DNA of 42,049 nucleotides. Source: Clostridiales bacterium (GTDB taxonomy: Bacteria > Bacillota > Clostridia > Oscillospirales > Oscillospiraceae). The notes beneath the pieces were generated by a model. The model made no database searches, was not told the origin of the DNA, and was given only the letters and a program-made list of their open reading frames with translations. The stretch lies in the NCBI GenBank assembly GCA_019418025.1, contig DYCR01000014.1:825-42873 (forward strand). Direction: 5' to 3'. Within the stretch, counting starts at the first letter, position 1; each line of letters begins with the position of its first letter. The translations under genes and the position numbers were made by a program. Positions 25,584 to 33,235 of the stretch are shown piece after piece.

Positions 25584-26303
25584 TTAATCCTCCTTAACAA
25601 TGGTGCCGATCTGCTCGCCGCAGATGACACGGATGATATTTCTGGGGTCTTTCAGTGCAAAGCATGCCAGAGTCATATGATTATCCATTGCCAGTGTCAT
25701 TGCCGTTGTATCCGTAGCCTTCAGATGGCGGGCAAGCACTTCATCATATGTCAGGGTATCAAATTTTACCGCAGTGGGATCTACATTGGGGTCGGCAGAG
25801 TAAATACCGTCGATGTTCTTGGCCATCAGCACACAGTCTGCCTCGATCTCAACGCCACGCAAAACCGCACCGGTGTCCGTTGAGAAATAGGGATTGCCTG
25901 TGCCGCAGGAGAAAAAGACGACCTTTCCCTCATTCAGGTAGCGATCCGCTGTATCACGGGTAAAATACTCACAGAACTTGGGCATCTCCACCGCAGACAG
26001 CACGCGGGTATCAACACCCTTTTTCTCCAGTGCATCCGCAACAGCCAGACAGTTCATGACCGTTGCAAGCATGCCCATGGAATCTGCATGGCTGCGCTGC
26101 ATCTTGTCGGCACCGTCTTTGACTCCGCGCCAAAAATTGCCGCCGCCGATCACCACACCGATCTGAACGCCCATATCTACACACTCTTTAATCGCATCGC
26201 ACACTTGTCCGATCACATCAAAGTCAAGACCGCGACGTGCGTCTCCGGCCAGTGCCTCACCACTGACTTTCAACAATACTCGCTTGAATTGAACCTCAGG
26301 CAA
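25584..26303 (-). CDS. pyrH: UMP kinase (uridylate kinase)
   Basis: A 239-residue amino-acid-kinase-family enzyme that phosphorylates UMP to UDP. Conserved segments are KRVLLKVSGEAL near the N-terminus, VVIGGGNFWRG (about 49-59) and the D-T-D-T/A-L-R-G region. I chose a TTG start at 26303: it has AAAGGAG at 26312-26318 with exactly eight bases between. The upstream ATG at 26321 is in frame, but its only Shine-Dalgarno-like sequence lies at or before the predicted transcription start near 26325. It is the first gene of the long pyrH-polC operon. Confidence 0.95.
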   Translation of the reverse strand: MPEVQFKRVLLKVSGEALAGDARRGLDFDVIGQVCDAIKECVDMGVQIGVVIGGGNFWRGVKDGADKMQRSHADSMGMLATVMNCLAVADALEKKGVDTRVLSAVEMPKFCEYFTRDTADRYLNEGKVVFFSCGTGNPYFSTDTGAVLRGVEIEADCVLMAKNIDGIYSADPNVDPTAVKFDTLTYDEVLARHLKATDTTAMTLAMDNHMTLACFALKDPRNIIRVICGEQIGTIVKED

Positions 26304-26331
26304 GTTTACCACTCCTTTCATATCATCCCCT

Positions 26332-26360
26332 ATTTTAATATAAGTCAGCCAAATTGACAA
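26332..26360 (-). promoter_or_regulatory. Promoter for the pyrH-frr-uppS-cdsA-dxr-rseP-ispG-polC operon
   Basis: On the minus strand TTGTCA (26355-26360), 17-bp spacer, TAAAAT (26332-26337). The expected start is near 26325, 22 nt before the TTG start of pyrH. It is divergent from the glnS promoter, with about 90 bp of very AT-rich DNA between them. Confidence 0.85.
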
Positions 26361-26451
26361 CATATATTTCTTTTTTTTGCAAATTCTTTTTTATCTGTTC
26401 ACAAATACAACGGTTCTCTTGTGAATATTCAATGATAAATCGCTTTTTTGG

Positions 26452-26480
26452 TTGCAAAACCGTCAGCAATGTTTTATAAT
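26452..26480 (+). promoter_or_regulatory. Promoter for glnS
   Basis: TTGCAA (26452-26457), 17-bp spacer, TATAAT (26475-26480). Transcription from about 26487 gives a leader of about 39 nt; no T-box sequence is present. Confidence 0.85.
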
Positions 26481-26525
26481 GTGTCTATTATGGAAAATCT
26501 CCCAATCAGAGAGGAAGGTAACAAA

Positions 26526-28205
26526 ATGGCTGAAATTACGGAAAGCAAAAATTTCATCCACGCTTTCATTGAAGAAGATATTGCCGACGGCGGCCGATAT
26601 GCCGGTATGACCGTGCATACCCGTTTCCCGCCGGAGCCGAACGGCTACCTGCACATCGGTCACTGCAAGGCACTGACCATCGATTTCGGCACTGCTGAAA
26701 AATTCGGCGGCATCTGCAATCTGCGCATGGATGACACCAACCCCACCAAGGAGGACGTCGAGTTCGTCGAAGCGATCCAAGAGGACATCCACTGGCTCGG
26801 TTTTGATTGGGGCGATCGTTTCTTCTACGGCTCAGACTATTTTGAAAAGGACTACGAATTTGCCGTCGAGCTGATCCGCAAGGGACTTGCCTACGTCTGC
26901 CAGCTGACTCCCGAGGAGTTCAAGGCAAACCGCGGCGACGTGGATCACCCCGCTGTATCTCCCTATCGGGACCGTCCCATTGAAGAGAGCCTTGACCTGT
27001 TCCGCAGGATGCGCGAGGGCGAATTCGAGGACAACGCCATGACTCTGCGTGCCAAGATCGATCTGGCCTCCGGCAACTTCAATATGCGTGATCCGGTCAT
27101 CTACCGTATCCGCCATATGCATCACCACCGTCAGGGGGACAAGTGGTGCATCTACCCCATGTACGACTTTGCCCACCCCATTCAGGACGCACTGGAGGGG
27201 ATCACCCACTCCCTGTGTTCTCTGGAGTTTGAAAATCACCGCCCCCTGTACAACTGGGTCGTGGAAAATGTCAGCGTCCCCCACCATCCCCGCCAGATCG
27301 AGTTTGCCCGTCTGGGAATCGACCACACCGTCCTTTCCAAGCGCAAGCTGAGACAGCTGGTGGAGGAAGGCCGCGTTTCCGGCTGGGATGACCCCAGAAT
27401 GCCGACCCTGTGCGGACTGCGCCGCCGGGGCTATACCCCCAAATCGATCCGCAACTTCTGTGAGCGCGTCGGTGTCGCCAAGTCTCCCAATACCATTGAA
27501 TACGGTTTTCTGGAGTACTGCCTCCGGGAGGATCTGAACGAAACCGCCACCCGTGTCATGGCCGTGCTGAAGCCGGTCAAGCTTACCATCACCAACTATC
27601 CCGAGGGCAAGAGCGAGCGTTTTCAGGTGGAGAACAATCCCTTTGACGAATCCGCCGGCACCAGAGAGGTCTCCTTCTCCCGCAGCCTTTGGATCGAGGC
27701 TGACGATTTCATGGAGATCCCCATGCCGAAATATAAGCGTCTGACTCCCAACGGCCCTGAGTGCCGCCTGAAGGGTGCATACCTCATCACCTGCACCGGC
27801 TGTGTCAAGGACGAGAACGGAAACATCGTGGAGGTTTTGGCTACCTACGATCCTGAATCTCAGGGCGGCAATCCTGCTGACGGCCGCAAGGTCAAGGGTG
27901 CAACCATTCACTGGGTGGATGCAGAAAACTGCTGTGAGGCCGAGGTCCGTCAGTATTCCAACCTGTTTGATGATGCTGACCCCGACGCTGCCGGAAAGGA
28001 CTTTATCGCCTGTCTGAATCCCAACTCTCTGGAGATCCTCAACGGCTGTAAGGTGGAAAAGAGTCTGGAAAATGCCAAGGCTCCTGCATCCTATCAGTTC
28101 ATGCGTTTGGGCTACTTCTGCCCCGACAGCAAGGATTCTTCCGCTGACCATCTGGTATTCAATCGCTCTGTCAGCCTGAAAGACAGCTATAAGCCTGCCA
28201 AGTAA
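26526..28205 (+). CDS. glnS: Glutamine--tRNA ligase
   Basis: A 559-residue class I synthetase. It has the GlnRS form of the first signature, RFPPEPNGYLHIGH (33-46), the DDTNPTKED segment and a KMSKS-equivalent VLSKRKL, followed by the two C-terminal beta-barrel anticodon-binding domains. Length and the PEPNGYLHIGH form separate it from bacterial GluRS. It charges tRNA-Gln directly. The frame is open to 26448, but AGGAAGG at 26512-26518 is seven bases before the ATG at 26526 and the upstream codons lie within the promoter. Most Firmicutes instead use GatCAB, so this gene may have been acquired by an ancestor. Confidence 0.95.
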   Translation: MAEITESKNFIHAFIEEDIADGGRYAGMTVHTRFPPEPNGYLHIGHCKALTIDFGTAEKFGGICNLRMDDTNPTKEDVEFVEAIQEDIHWLGFDWGDRFFYGSDYFEKDYEFAVELIRKGLAYVCQLTPEEFKANRGDVDHPAVSPYRDRPIEESLDLFRRMREGEFEDNAMTLRAKIDLASGNFNMRDPVIYRIRHMHHHRQGDKWCIYPMYDFAHPIQDALEGITHSLCSLEFENHRPLYNWVVENVSVPHHPRQIEFARLGIDHTVLSKRKLRQLVEEGRVSGWDDPRMPTLCGLRRRGYTPKSIRNFCERVGVAKSPNTIEYGFLEYCLREDLNETATRVMAVLKPVKLTITNYPEGKSERFQVENNPFDESAGTREVSFSRSLWIEADDFMEIPMPKYKRLTPNGPECRLKGAYLITCTGCVKDENGNIVEVLATYDPESQGGNPADGRKVKGATIHWVDAENCCEAEVRQYSNLFDDADPDAAGKDFIACLNPNSLEILNGCKVEKSLENAKAPASYQFMRLGYFCPDSKDSSADHLVFNRSVSLKDSYKPAK

Positions 28206-28317
28206 GCAAAGCTTCAATTCCCCAGAAAGGCTGATGCAGCCACCTGTCAGACCGCTCTGCGAGCATCGACTTAGTTTTGCCGCACCTGCCCGACCTGTGC
28301 ATTTACAAATCATTCGT

Positions 28318-28356
28318 GCCCTGCTGACTGCCCCAAACAGTCAGCAGGGCTTTTTT
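28318..28356 (+). terminator. Strong Rho-independent terminator downstream of glnS
   Basis: A perfect 13-bp stem (28318-28330 with 28338-28350), seven-base loop and six T. It lies 112 bp after the glnS stop, unusually far. The intervening 28206-28317 holds short potential hairpins (for example GGCTG-ATG-CAGCC) but no ORF. Confidence 0.95.
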
Positions 28357-28663
28357 ATGCCGTTCTCTTCCATTGTCCAAAATTACATTCATGTTTAAAA
28401 ATCAAAATCCCCCCTCATTCTGCCTTCCTGCGGTTTAGACAGTCGGGCCGTATTTTGAACCTTGAATTTGAACGCCGATTATGTTTTAGGAGTTGCATAT
28501 TTATCCGGATGTACTAAGATATCAGTGTAATCGACCCCCGTATATGTACAGGTGACCTGTTCATCGCATATATAGAATGAATACGATATACGGGCCGTTA
28601 AACTCACGGTGCATCTCGCAGACAGACAGCGTGTATGCATACATCATTAAGGAGGGCATATAA
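28357..28663 (+). other. Gene-free regulatory region before the solute-binding protein gene
   Basis: No ORF or RNA gene is recognisable in these 307 bp. A weak promoter candidate is TTGCAT (28493-28498), 16-bp spacer, TAAGAT (28515-28520). Downstream is a 13-bp palindrome ACAGGTGACCTGT (28548-28560) flanked by two overlapping dyads, and a 10-bp palindrome GTATGCATAC at 28632-28641 just before the ribosome binding site. It reads as a controlled promoter region; no regulator gene is nearby. Confidence 0.55.
28537..28594 (+). repeat. Nested dyad symmetries, candidate operator
   Basis: CCCGTATAT (28537-28545) is repeated inverted as ATATACGGG (28586-28594), TATATG (28541-28546) as CATATA (28567-28572), and both enclose the perfect palindrome ACAGGTGACCTGT (28548-28560). 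The nesting suggests a regulator binding site or a leader RNA structure, depending on where transcription starts. Confidence 0.5.
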
Positions 28664-30139
28664 ATGAAGAAATTTCTGTCCATCATTCTGGCAAGTCTCA
28701 TGCTGATCGGCGCACTTTCCGGCTGCGGAGGGCCTGCCGACACCGCCACCGCCCCACATAGCTCCGATGCGGCTCAACCGCCTGCGGAGATCGTGTGGTT
28801 CATCTGGGGCGAGCAGCCCGCGCATTACGAAGAGGTCATGAAGGCTGTAAACGAAAAACTGCTCAAGGACCTCAACATGACGCTGAACCTGCAATTCGTC
28901 TCCCCCGGAGACTACAACACAAAAATGCAAATGGCTATGGCCGGCGGTGACGATTGGGATATGTGCTTCACCTCTAACTGGGTCAACAATTACGTCTCCG
29001 CCGCAGGCAAGGGAGCATATCTTCAGCTGACGCCGGAGATGCTTGCAGAAAACTGCCCTCATATCATGCAGATCATTCCCGAACGGCTGTGGGACGGTGT
29101 CAAGGTAAATGGCGGCATCTACGGCATCATGAACTATCAGGTCATGTATGACGAGGCCGGATTCCGCTTTTTAAAGGAAGATGTCGATGCACTGAAGCTG
29201 GATGTAGACCACATCGACAACTGGGACAAGCTCAACGAAGCCATTGGTAAAATCGCAGAAGCTTATCCTGATAAATATGCAACCCGCGGCGGCGGATCGA
29301 TCATCATTGAAAACTTCCTTCAGGAGCGCCCAATCTCCACCATCTTGAATCTCCCCGTTCTGACATACAACGAAGAAACCAAAAAGGTCGATAATTACCA
29401 TTTCTTTGAGCGGATCGAGCCTGCTCTGCGCTCGTTTAAGCTATGGCGGGACGAAGGCTGGCAGCCCACAGACGCAGCCACGCTGAAAGACGAGGACTCC
29501 ATGCTGAGACAGGGCACCATCCGCTCCCGCTACGAACGGAAAAAGCCCGGTGTTGAAGGTATCCTGAAAACCATCACCGGTTCTGAATGTGTCGTTCCCT
29601 CTCTGGGCAACCCCGTCATCACCACTGTTTCCGTACAGAGTACCATCACAAGCCTCAATGTAAACTCCAAGCATCCTGAAAAGGCTTTGCAGCTGCTAGA
29701 CTACCTGTTCGTAAACAAGGAAGTGTCCAATATGCTGTTTTTCGGACTGGAGGGTTTGGACTATGAATTGGTCAACGGACGGGTGCAGACGCTGCCTGAC
29801 TGCTGGATCAGTCCCCAGTGGCAGCTCGGCAATCAATTCAACGCACTGCTGACCGTGAACGACCCGGAAAATATGTGGGAGGACACCATTCAGGGCAACG
29901 AGGCGGCCGGTTACGACGTTCTGTTCGGCTTTGTTCCCGATCGCACCCCTGTCGAGACTGAACTTGCTACCATTGAAGCGATCTGGATGGAGTATAAGGA
30001 TATTCTCTACTACGGTCTGGACGACTATAAAACGATCATTCCTGAAATGATGGATAAAATGGAGAAAGCCGGATTAGAGAAGGTCACCACCGAGATGCAG
30101 TCTCAGGTAGACGCATTCATGGCTGCACAAGCCCAATAA
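28664..30139 (+). CDS. Extracellular solute-binding lipoprotein (ABC importer, sugar/oligosaccharide type)
   Basis: A 491-residue lipoprotein: basic start, hydrophobic stretch and lipobox LSGC with the lipidated C21. The body follows the family-1 type extracellular solute-binding pattern (MQMAMAGGDDWDMCFTS near residue 86-102, then the Y-G-I-M-N-Y-Q segment), and the C-terminal third resembles the DUF3502/LipO-like domain of binding proteins for complex sugars. AAGGAGGG (28649-28656) lies seven bases before the ATG at 28664. No permease or ATPase gene is adjacent, and the gene has its own terminator, so it probably works with transporter parts encoded elsewhere. The ligand cannot be told from sequence. 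Confidence 0.88.
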   Translation: MKKFLSIILASLMLIGALSGCGGPADTATAPHSSDAAQPPAEIVWFIWGEQPAHYEEVMKAVNEKLLKDLNMTLNLQFVSPGDYNTKMQMAMAGGDDWDMCFTSNWVNNYVSAAGKGAYLQLTPEMLAENCPHIMQIIPERLWDGVKVNGGIYGIMNYQVMYDEAGFRFLKEDVDALKLDVDHIDNWDKLNEAIGKIAEAYPDKYATRGGGSIIIENFLQERPISTILNLPVLTYNEETKKVDNYHFFERIEPALRSFKLWRDEGWQPTDAATLKDEDSMLRQGTIRSRYERKKPGVEGILKTITGSECVVPSLGNPVITTVSVQSTITSLNVNSKHPEKALQLLDYLFVNKEVSNMLFFGLEGLDYELVNGRVQTLPDCWISPQWQLGNQFNALLTVNDPENMWEDTIQGNEAAGYDVLFGFVPDRTPVETELATIEAIWMEYKDILYYGLDDYKTIIPEMMDKMEKAGLEKVTTEMQSQVDAFMAAQAQ

Positions 30140-30161
30140 TCAATTGCAGATCAAAACACCA

Positions 30162-30199
30162 AAAAGCCCTCCACAGGAATTTTCCTGTGGAGGGCTTTT
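30162..30199. terminator. Bidirectional terminator between the binding protein and deacetylase genes
   Basis: An 18-bp perfect inverted repeat (30162-30179 with 30182-30199) begins with AAAA and ends with TTTT, placed between two convergent genes; it should end both transcripts. Confidence 0.93.
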
Positions 30200-30217
30200 G
30201 AACGATATGGTCTTTAT

Positions 30218-32035
30218 TCAGGCAGCCGGTACTGTCTGCTCTGTCACAGCTGTCGCTTCTGTCGATGCAGCATCATTCTGAACAGCAGGTGCCTTGTACG
30301 CCTCTTCATAATCCATCATCTGGCTGATAATGGCGGAAACCTCTGCTCTGGTTGCTCCGTTGCGAGGATATACATTCCCGTCATCGCCTACCAGCAAGCC
30401 GGCCTTCACCAAAGCCTCTACCCCGGAAACTGCCCATGCATGGATATCGCTGTAATCCCCGAACTTGCCTTCGCAAGATTCGCCTCTTTCCAGAGGCTTA
30501 TTCCGCAGGTGCAGGAACTTGTCGATGATAACAGCCAGTTCCTCACGGGATACATCCTGATCAGGCCGGAAGGTCTGATCCTCGTAGCCTGCCGTTACAG
30601 AGTTGCGATAGGACCACTCAACAGCCTCAGAATACCAAGCCTCGCCATTTACATCCACATAAGGACTGGTCTTTTGCCAGCCGCTTTCCAGCTTATTGCC
30701 GGCGTATGCATACAGCATCGTCACCAGCATTGCCCGGGAAAGCTTGGTATCGGGTTCATAGTAGTTATTGCCGAAGCCGCTCATCAGTCCCTTTGCCGCC
30801 ATCCGATCCATGGACTTGTAATACCAAGACTCGGGCTTTACATCGGCAAACAGCACGCCGTTTGTAGAGTGATAGACAATGTTTTCTGCGCTTGTATTGT
30901 AGTATTCACCGGCCGTGACCGCATGGATGTATGCATCCTTCGGTGCCTCAACAGGCCCAGTATAGAGGGTGCTGTTTTCCGTGGCTGCACTGCCGTCAAG
31001 GGTGTAGTAAATCGAGGAGTCGTCATTGGAGGAGGTCATTACCACCTTGCCATCGACCTTTTCAAGCTTCGGGCGGTAGGACTCTGCTTTCTGATCCCGA
31101 TCCAGAACCGCCAGCTCGGAGCGGGAGCCATTGACTCTAAAGGCAGAGTATGCCTTGATTGTGCTTCCGTAAGGGGCCTCAAAGGGGCCGGAGTAGACCG
31201 TGCTGTCCTGCTTTGGCTCGGAGCCGTCAGTGGTATAGTAGATCGGCAGTCCGGACTGACCCTCGATGGTGACGGTCATGGTCTTTCGATCGGTGGTCGT
31301 GTAGGTGATCTCAGGTGTAGCAATATCACCGACATCTGTTCCGTTGGGCTTGCAGCTGTAATGCCACTGGCCATTCTCCAGAGGAATGTTTCTTCTGCGA
31401 TGCAGCTCGCTGACTGTTACAAACTCATAGCCCTGAGCTTCCAGATCGTCAATGGCCATCAGCGCGCCCTCAACGCTGGAGCTGTAAATATCATGGACCA
31501 GAATGATCGCGCCGTCGTATGTATTCTTTACAATGTTGTTGCGGACTGTGTTCGCATTGCGGTACTTCCAATCCTCGGGATCGACGGTCCAATAGATCAG
31601 CGGTACGCCGGCAATGCCTCTTACCCGGGAGTTTGCATTGCCATAGGGGGCTCTGAGCAGATAGCTGCCCTTGCCGCAGACCTGATCCAGAACCTCAGTG
31701 GTAGAATCCAGCTGATTACGTACCTGAGAATCAGACAAGGTGTTCAGGTCCGGGTGATTCCAAGAGTGGCTTGCAATCTCGTGTCCCTCGTCATAAACAC
31801 GCTTGACCACATCCATGTTATTCTTTGCGCTCTGACCGAGCATAAAGAAGGTCGCCTTTACACCGCGTTCCTTAAGCCCATCCAGAAGCTTTGGAGTGGT
31901 GGTGGCAGAGGGGCCGTCATCGAAGGTGATCGCAGCCAGCTTTCCGCCCTGAGCGGCTCTGGATTGCAGTGGGATCATTCCGAACACCAGTACAAATGCC
32001 AGAACCAGTGACAAAATATGCTTCGTATGTCTCAT
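30218..32035 (-). CDS. Surface polysaccharide deacetylase with chitobiase-like repeats and SLH anchors
   Basis: A 605-residue exported protein. A signal peptide (about 1-28) is followed by a NodB/CE4 deacetylase domain with TFDD (37-40) and the metal motif HSWNH (90-94), ending at about 215. Two CHB_HEX_C-like repeats with IYYTTDGSEP (265-274) and IYYTLDGSA (342-350) follow, then three SLH domains (about 394-445, 458-508 and 525-576; the third with TRAE at 562-565). It would deacetylate peptidoglycan or another acetylated glycan while bound to cell wall polymer through the SLH domains. The start at 32035 is preceded by GAGGAAAG. A short Ala/Thr-rich tail ends the protein. Confidence 0.92.
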   Translation of the reverse strand: MRHTKHILSLVLAFVLVFGMIPLQSRAAQGGKLAAITFDDGPSATTTPKLLDGLKERGVKATFFMLGQSAKNNMDVVKRVYDEGHEIASHSWNHPDLNTLSDSQVRNQLDSTTEVLDQVCGKGSYLLRAPYGNANSRVRGIAGVPLIYWTVDPEDWKYRNANTVRNNIVKNTYDGAIILVHDIYSSSVEGALMAIDDLEAQGYEFVTVSELHRRRNIPLENGQWHYSCKPNGTDVGDIATPEITYTTTDRKTMTVTIEGQSGLPIYYTTDGSEPKQDSTVYSGPFEAPYGSTIKAYSAFRVNGSRSELAVLDRDQKAESYRPKLEKVDGKVVMTSSNDDSSIYYTLDGSAATENSTLYTGPVEAPKDAYIHAVTAGEYYNTSAENIVYHSTNGVLFADVKPESWYYKSMDRMAAKGLMSGFGNNYYEPDTKLSRAMLVTMLYAYAGNKLESGWQKTSPYVDVNGEAWYSEAVEWSYRNSVTAGYEDQTFRPDQDVSREELAVIIDKFLHLRNKPLERGESCEGKFGDYSDIHAWAVSGVEALVKAGLLVGDDGNVYPRNGATRAEVSAIISQMMDYEEAYKAPAVQNDAASTEATAVTEQTVPAA

Positions 32036-32076
32036 CGTATCTTTCCTCTCCTTTTGGAATTTATTATCGTGAGTTC

Positions 32077-32085
32077 ATTTTATCA
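32077..32085 (-). promoter_or_regulatory. Extended -10 promoter candidate for the deacetylase gene
   Basis: On the minus strand TG-A-TAAAAT (-10 at 32077-32082) lies about 42 bp before the ATG. No good -35 box is present, which is common for extended -10 promoters. Confidence 0.5.
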
Positions 32086-32130
32086 CCATAATCCAGAAAT
32101 TTCCACCGATATTTTCTTAGTAATTCTAAA

Positions 32131-32162
32131 GAAAATCAGCCTTGCCGTATTCCGGCAAGGCT
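32131..32162 (-). terminator. Terminator of the mazF-type gene
   Basis: A 10-bp stem (32153-32162 with 32138-32147, five-base loop) followed on the minus strand by GAUUUUCUUU, six bases after the toxin gene's stop. Confidence 0.82.
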
Positions 32163-32168
32163 GTATAT

Positions 32169-32528
32169 TCACTGAGTTTCATGAAGGCCGAAACTCACCG
32201 CTATGGCATTGTCAACCATGGACATATGTGCATCATCCAATCTGCCCATATGCTCACGCAGACGTTTTTTATCTATGGTGCGAATCTGCTCCAGCAGGAT
32301 CACAGAATCCTTGGAAAGTCCCACACTTCCTCCGGCAATGTTGATATGTGTCGGAAGTCTGGCTTTTCCGGTTTGACTGGTAATTGCCGCAGCGATCACC
32401 GTCGGGGAGTGACGGTTTCCGGTATCGTTCTGTACGATCAACACCGGACGGGTCCCGCCCTGCTCGCTGCCTACCACCGGGCTTAGATCTGCATAGAAAA
32501 TGTCGCCCCGTTTCACACTGCTATCCAT
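32169..32528 (-). CDS. mazF: MazF/PemK-type mRNA interferase (EndoA-like)
   Basis: A 119-residue protein with the MazF fold's conserved order: KRGDIFYADLSPVVGSEQGG near the N-terminus, RPVLIVQND, the AAITSQTGKARLPTH segment and DSVILLEQIRTID. These proteins cut single-stranded mRNA at short motifs and are normally neutralised by a MazE/EndoAI antitoxin encoded directly upstream. Here no antitoxin-sized ORF exists upstream (128-137 bp gap) or downstream. The frame is open to a GTG at 32537, but GGAG followed by ten bases fits the ATG at 32528. In Bacillus the same gene sits after acpS-ydcC-alr-antitoxin, and here the lipoprotein and nnrD upstream recall that locus. Confidence 0.92.
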   Translation of the reverse strand: MDSSVKRGDIFYADLSPVVGSEQGGTRPVLIVQNDTGNRHSPTVIAAAITSQTGKARLPTHINIAGGSVGLSKDSVILLEQIRTIDKKRLREHMGRLDDAHMSMVDNAIAVSFGLHETQ

Positions 32529-32665
32529 ATTGTTCACGCTCCGTGAGAAATCTTACCGGCGCTACCGGATATTCCTATGTAACGCGGTTGATTCTATTGT
32601 CCCACGTCAGATAGAAAAATATACCGTCGCCATCTGTTTTATCCTATGCAGCATGGGCAAATATT

Positions 32666-33223
32666 CTACATGATTTCAAAGTCCTCGATATCCATCGACA
32701 GGAACCTCCGCCCCTGCCAGCTGATTTCCGCTTCTTCGACCTTCCTATCCTCGATCCAAAGCTCCGTGGTAAAAGGCTGCTCCCCGTAGCTGTCGTTGAT
32801 GGTCACGTGCAGCTTCTCATCCTCCTGTACCGCAGCAGTGATGACACCTGTTCTAAGCGCCTTCACCATGACCCACGGGCCGCTGATGGGACTGAGCTGC
32901 TCATCCGCCATCAGGCCAAAGGCAAGCATTTCCTCATCAAAGATCAGCGCCCCCTCCTGACCGGAGAGTTTCCCTGTGATGCCGGAGATCTCCTCCGGCT
33001 CCTCTACCCGAAAAGAAACCGTTCCCTCCCCGTCCACCTGACAAAACATCGAAAACTCCTCTACTGCATCTATGTAGTCTGCCGTGATTTCCGCACGGAA
33101 CCCGATCTGATCCGACGACAGCACCCGGCTGCGCAGATCAAGCATCTGATCTGACCGCTCCCTTCCGCTTCCGCAGCCGGTCAGCAAGCATACCGACAAA
33201 AACAATAAGATGATCCGCTTCAT
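32666..33223 (-). CDS. Putative lipoprotein, possibly LolA-fold (YdcC/GerS-like)
   Basis: A 185-residue secreted lipoprotein with a short signal and lipobox LTGC (C17). The mature part is rich in beta-strand-type alternation and acidic residues and contains an S-P-I-S-G-P segment about two thirds along. In Firmicutes a LolA-fold lipoprotein (YdcC in Bacillus, GerS in Clostridioides) lies next to alr and mazF; its position between nnrD and mazF suggests it is the equivalent, but the sequence alone does not prove it. The ATG at 33223 starts 12 bases after nnrD with a weak GGCGGGA site, so it is probably co-transcribed with nnrD. Confidence 0.78.
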   Translation of the reverse strand: MKRIILLFLSVCLLTGCGSGRERSDQMLDLRSRVLSSDQIGFRAEITADYIDAVEEFSMFCQVDGEGTVSFRVEEPEEISGITGKLSGQEGALIFDEEMLAFGLMADEQLSPISGPWVMVKALRTGVITAAVQEDEKLHVTINDSYGEQPFTTELWIEDRKVEEAEISWQGRRFLSMDIEDFEIM

Positions 33224-33235
33224 TCTGATTCCCGC

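Noticed and set aside
26304..26321. ATG at 26321 as the start of pyrH
   Set aside because: It would lie about four bases from the predicted transcription start, and the TTG at 26303 has a much better ribosome binding site.
26832..28313. A 493-codon minus-strand open frame opposite glnS
   Set aside because: Antisense to a clear GlnRS, no family features and no promoter or ribosome binding site.
28460..28500. Repeated TTGAA boxes as a -35 array for the binding protein gene
   Set aside because: No matching -10 box lies at a normal spacing; kept only the weaker TTGCAT/TAAGAT pair as a low-confidence candidate.
32529..32665. Search for a MazE-like antitoxin or promoter before mazF
   Set aside because: Only a 15-codon open frame was found, far too short for an antitoxin; weak -10-like TAGAAT has no convincing -35.
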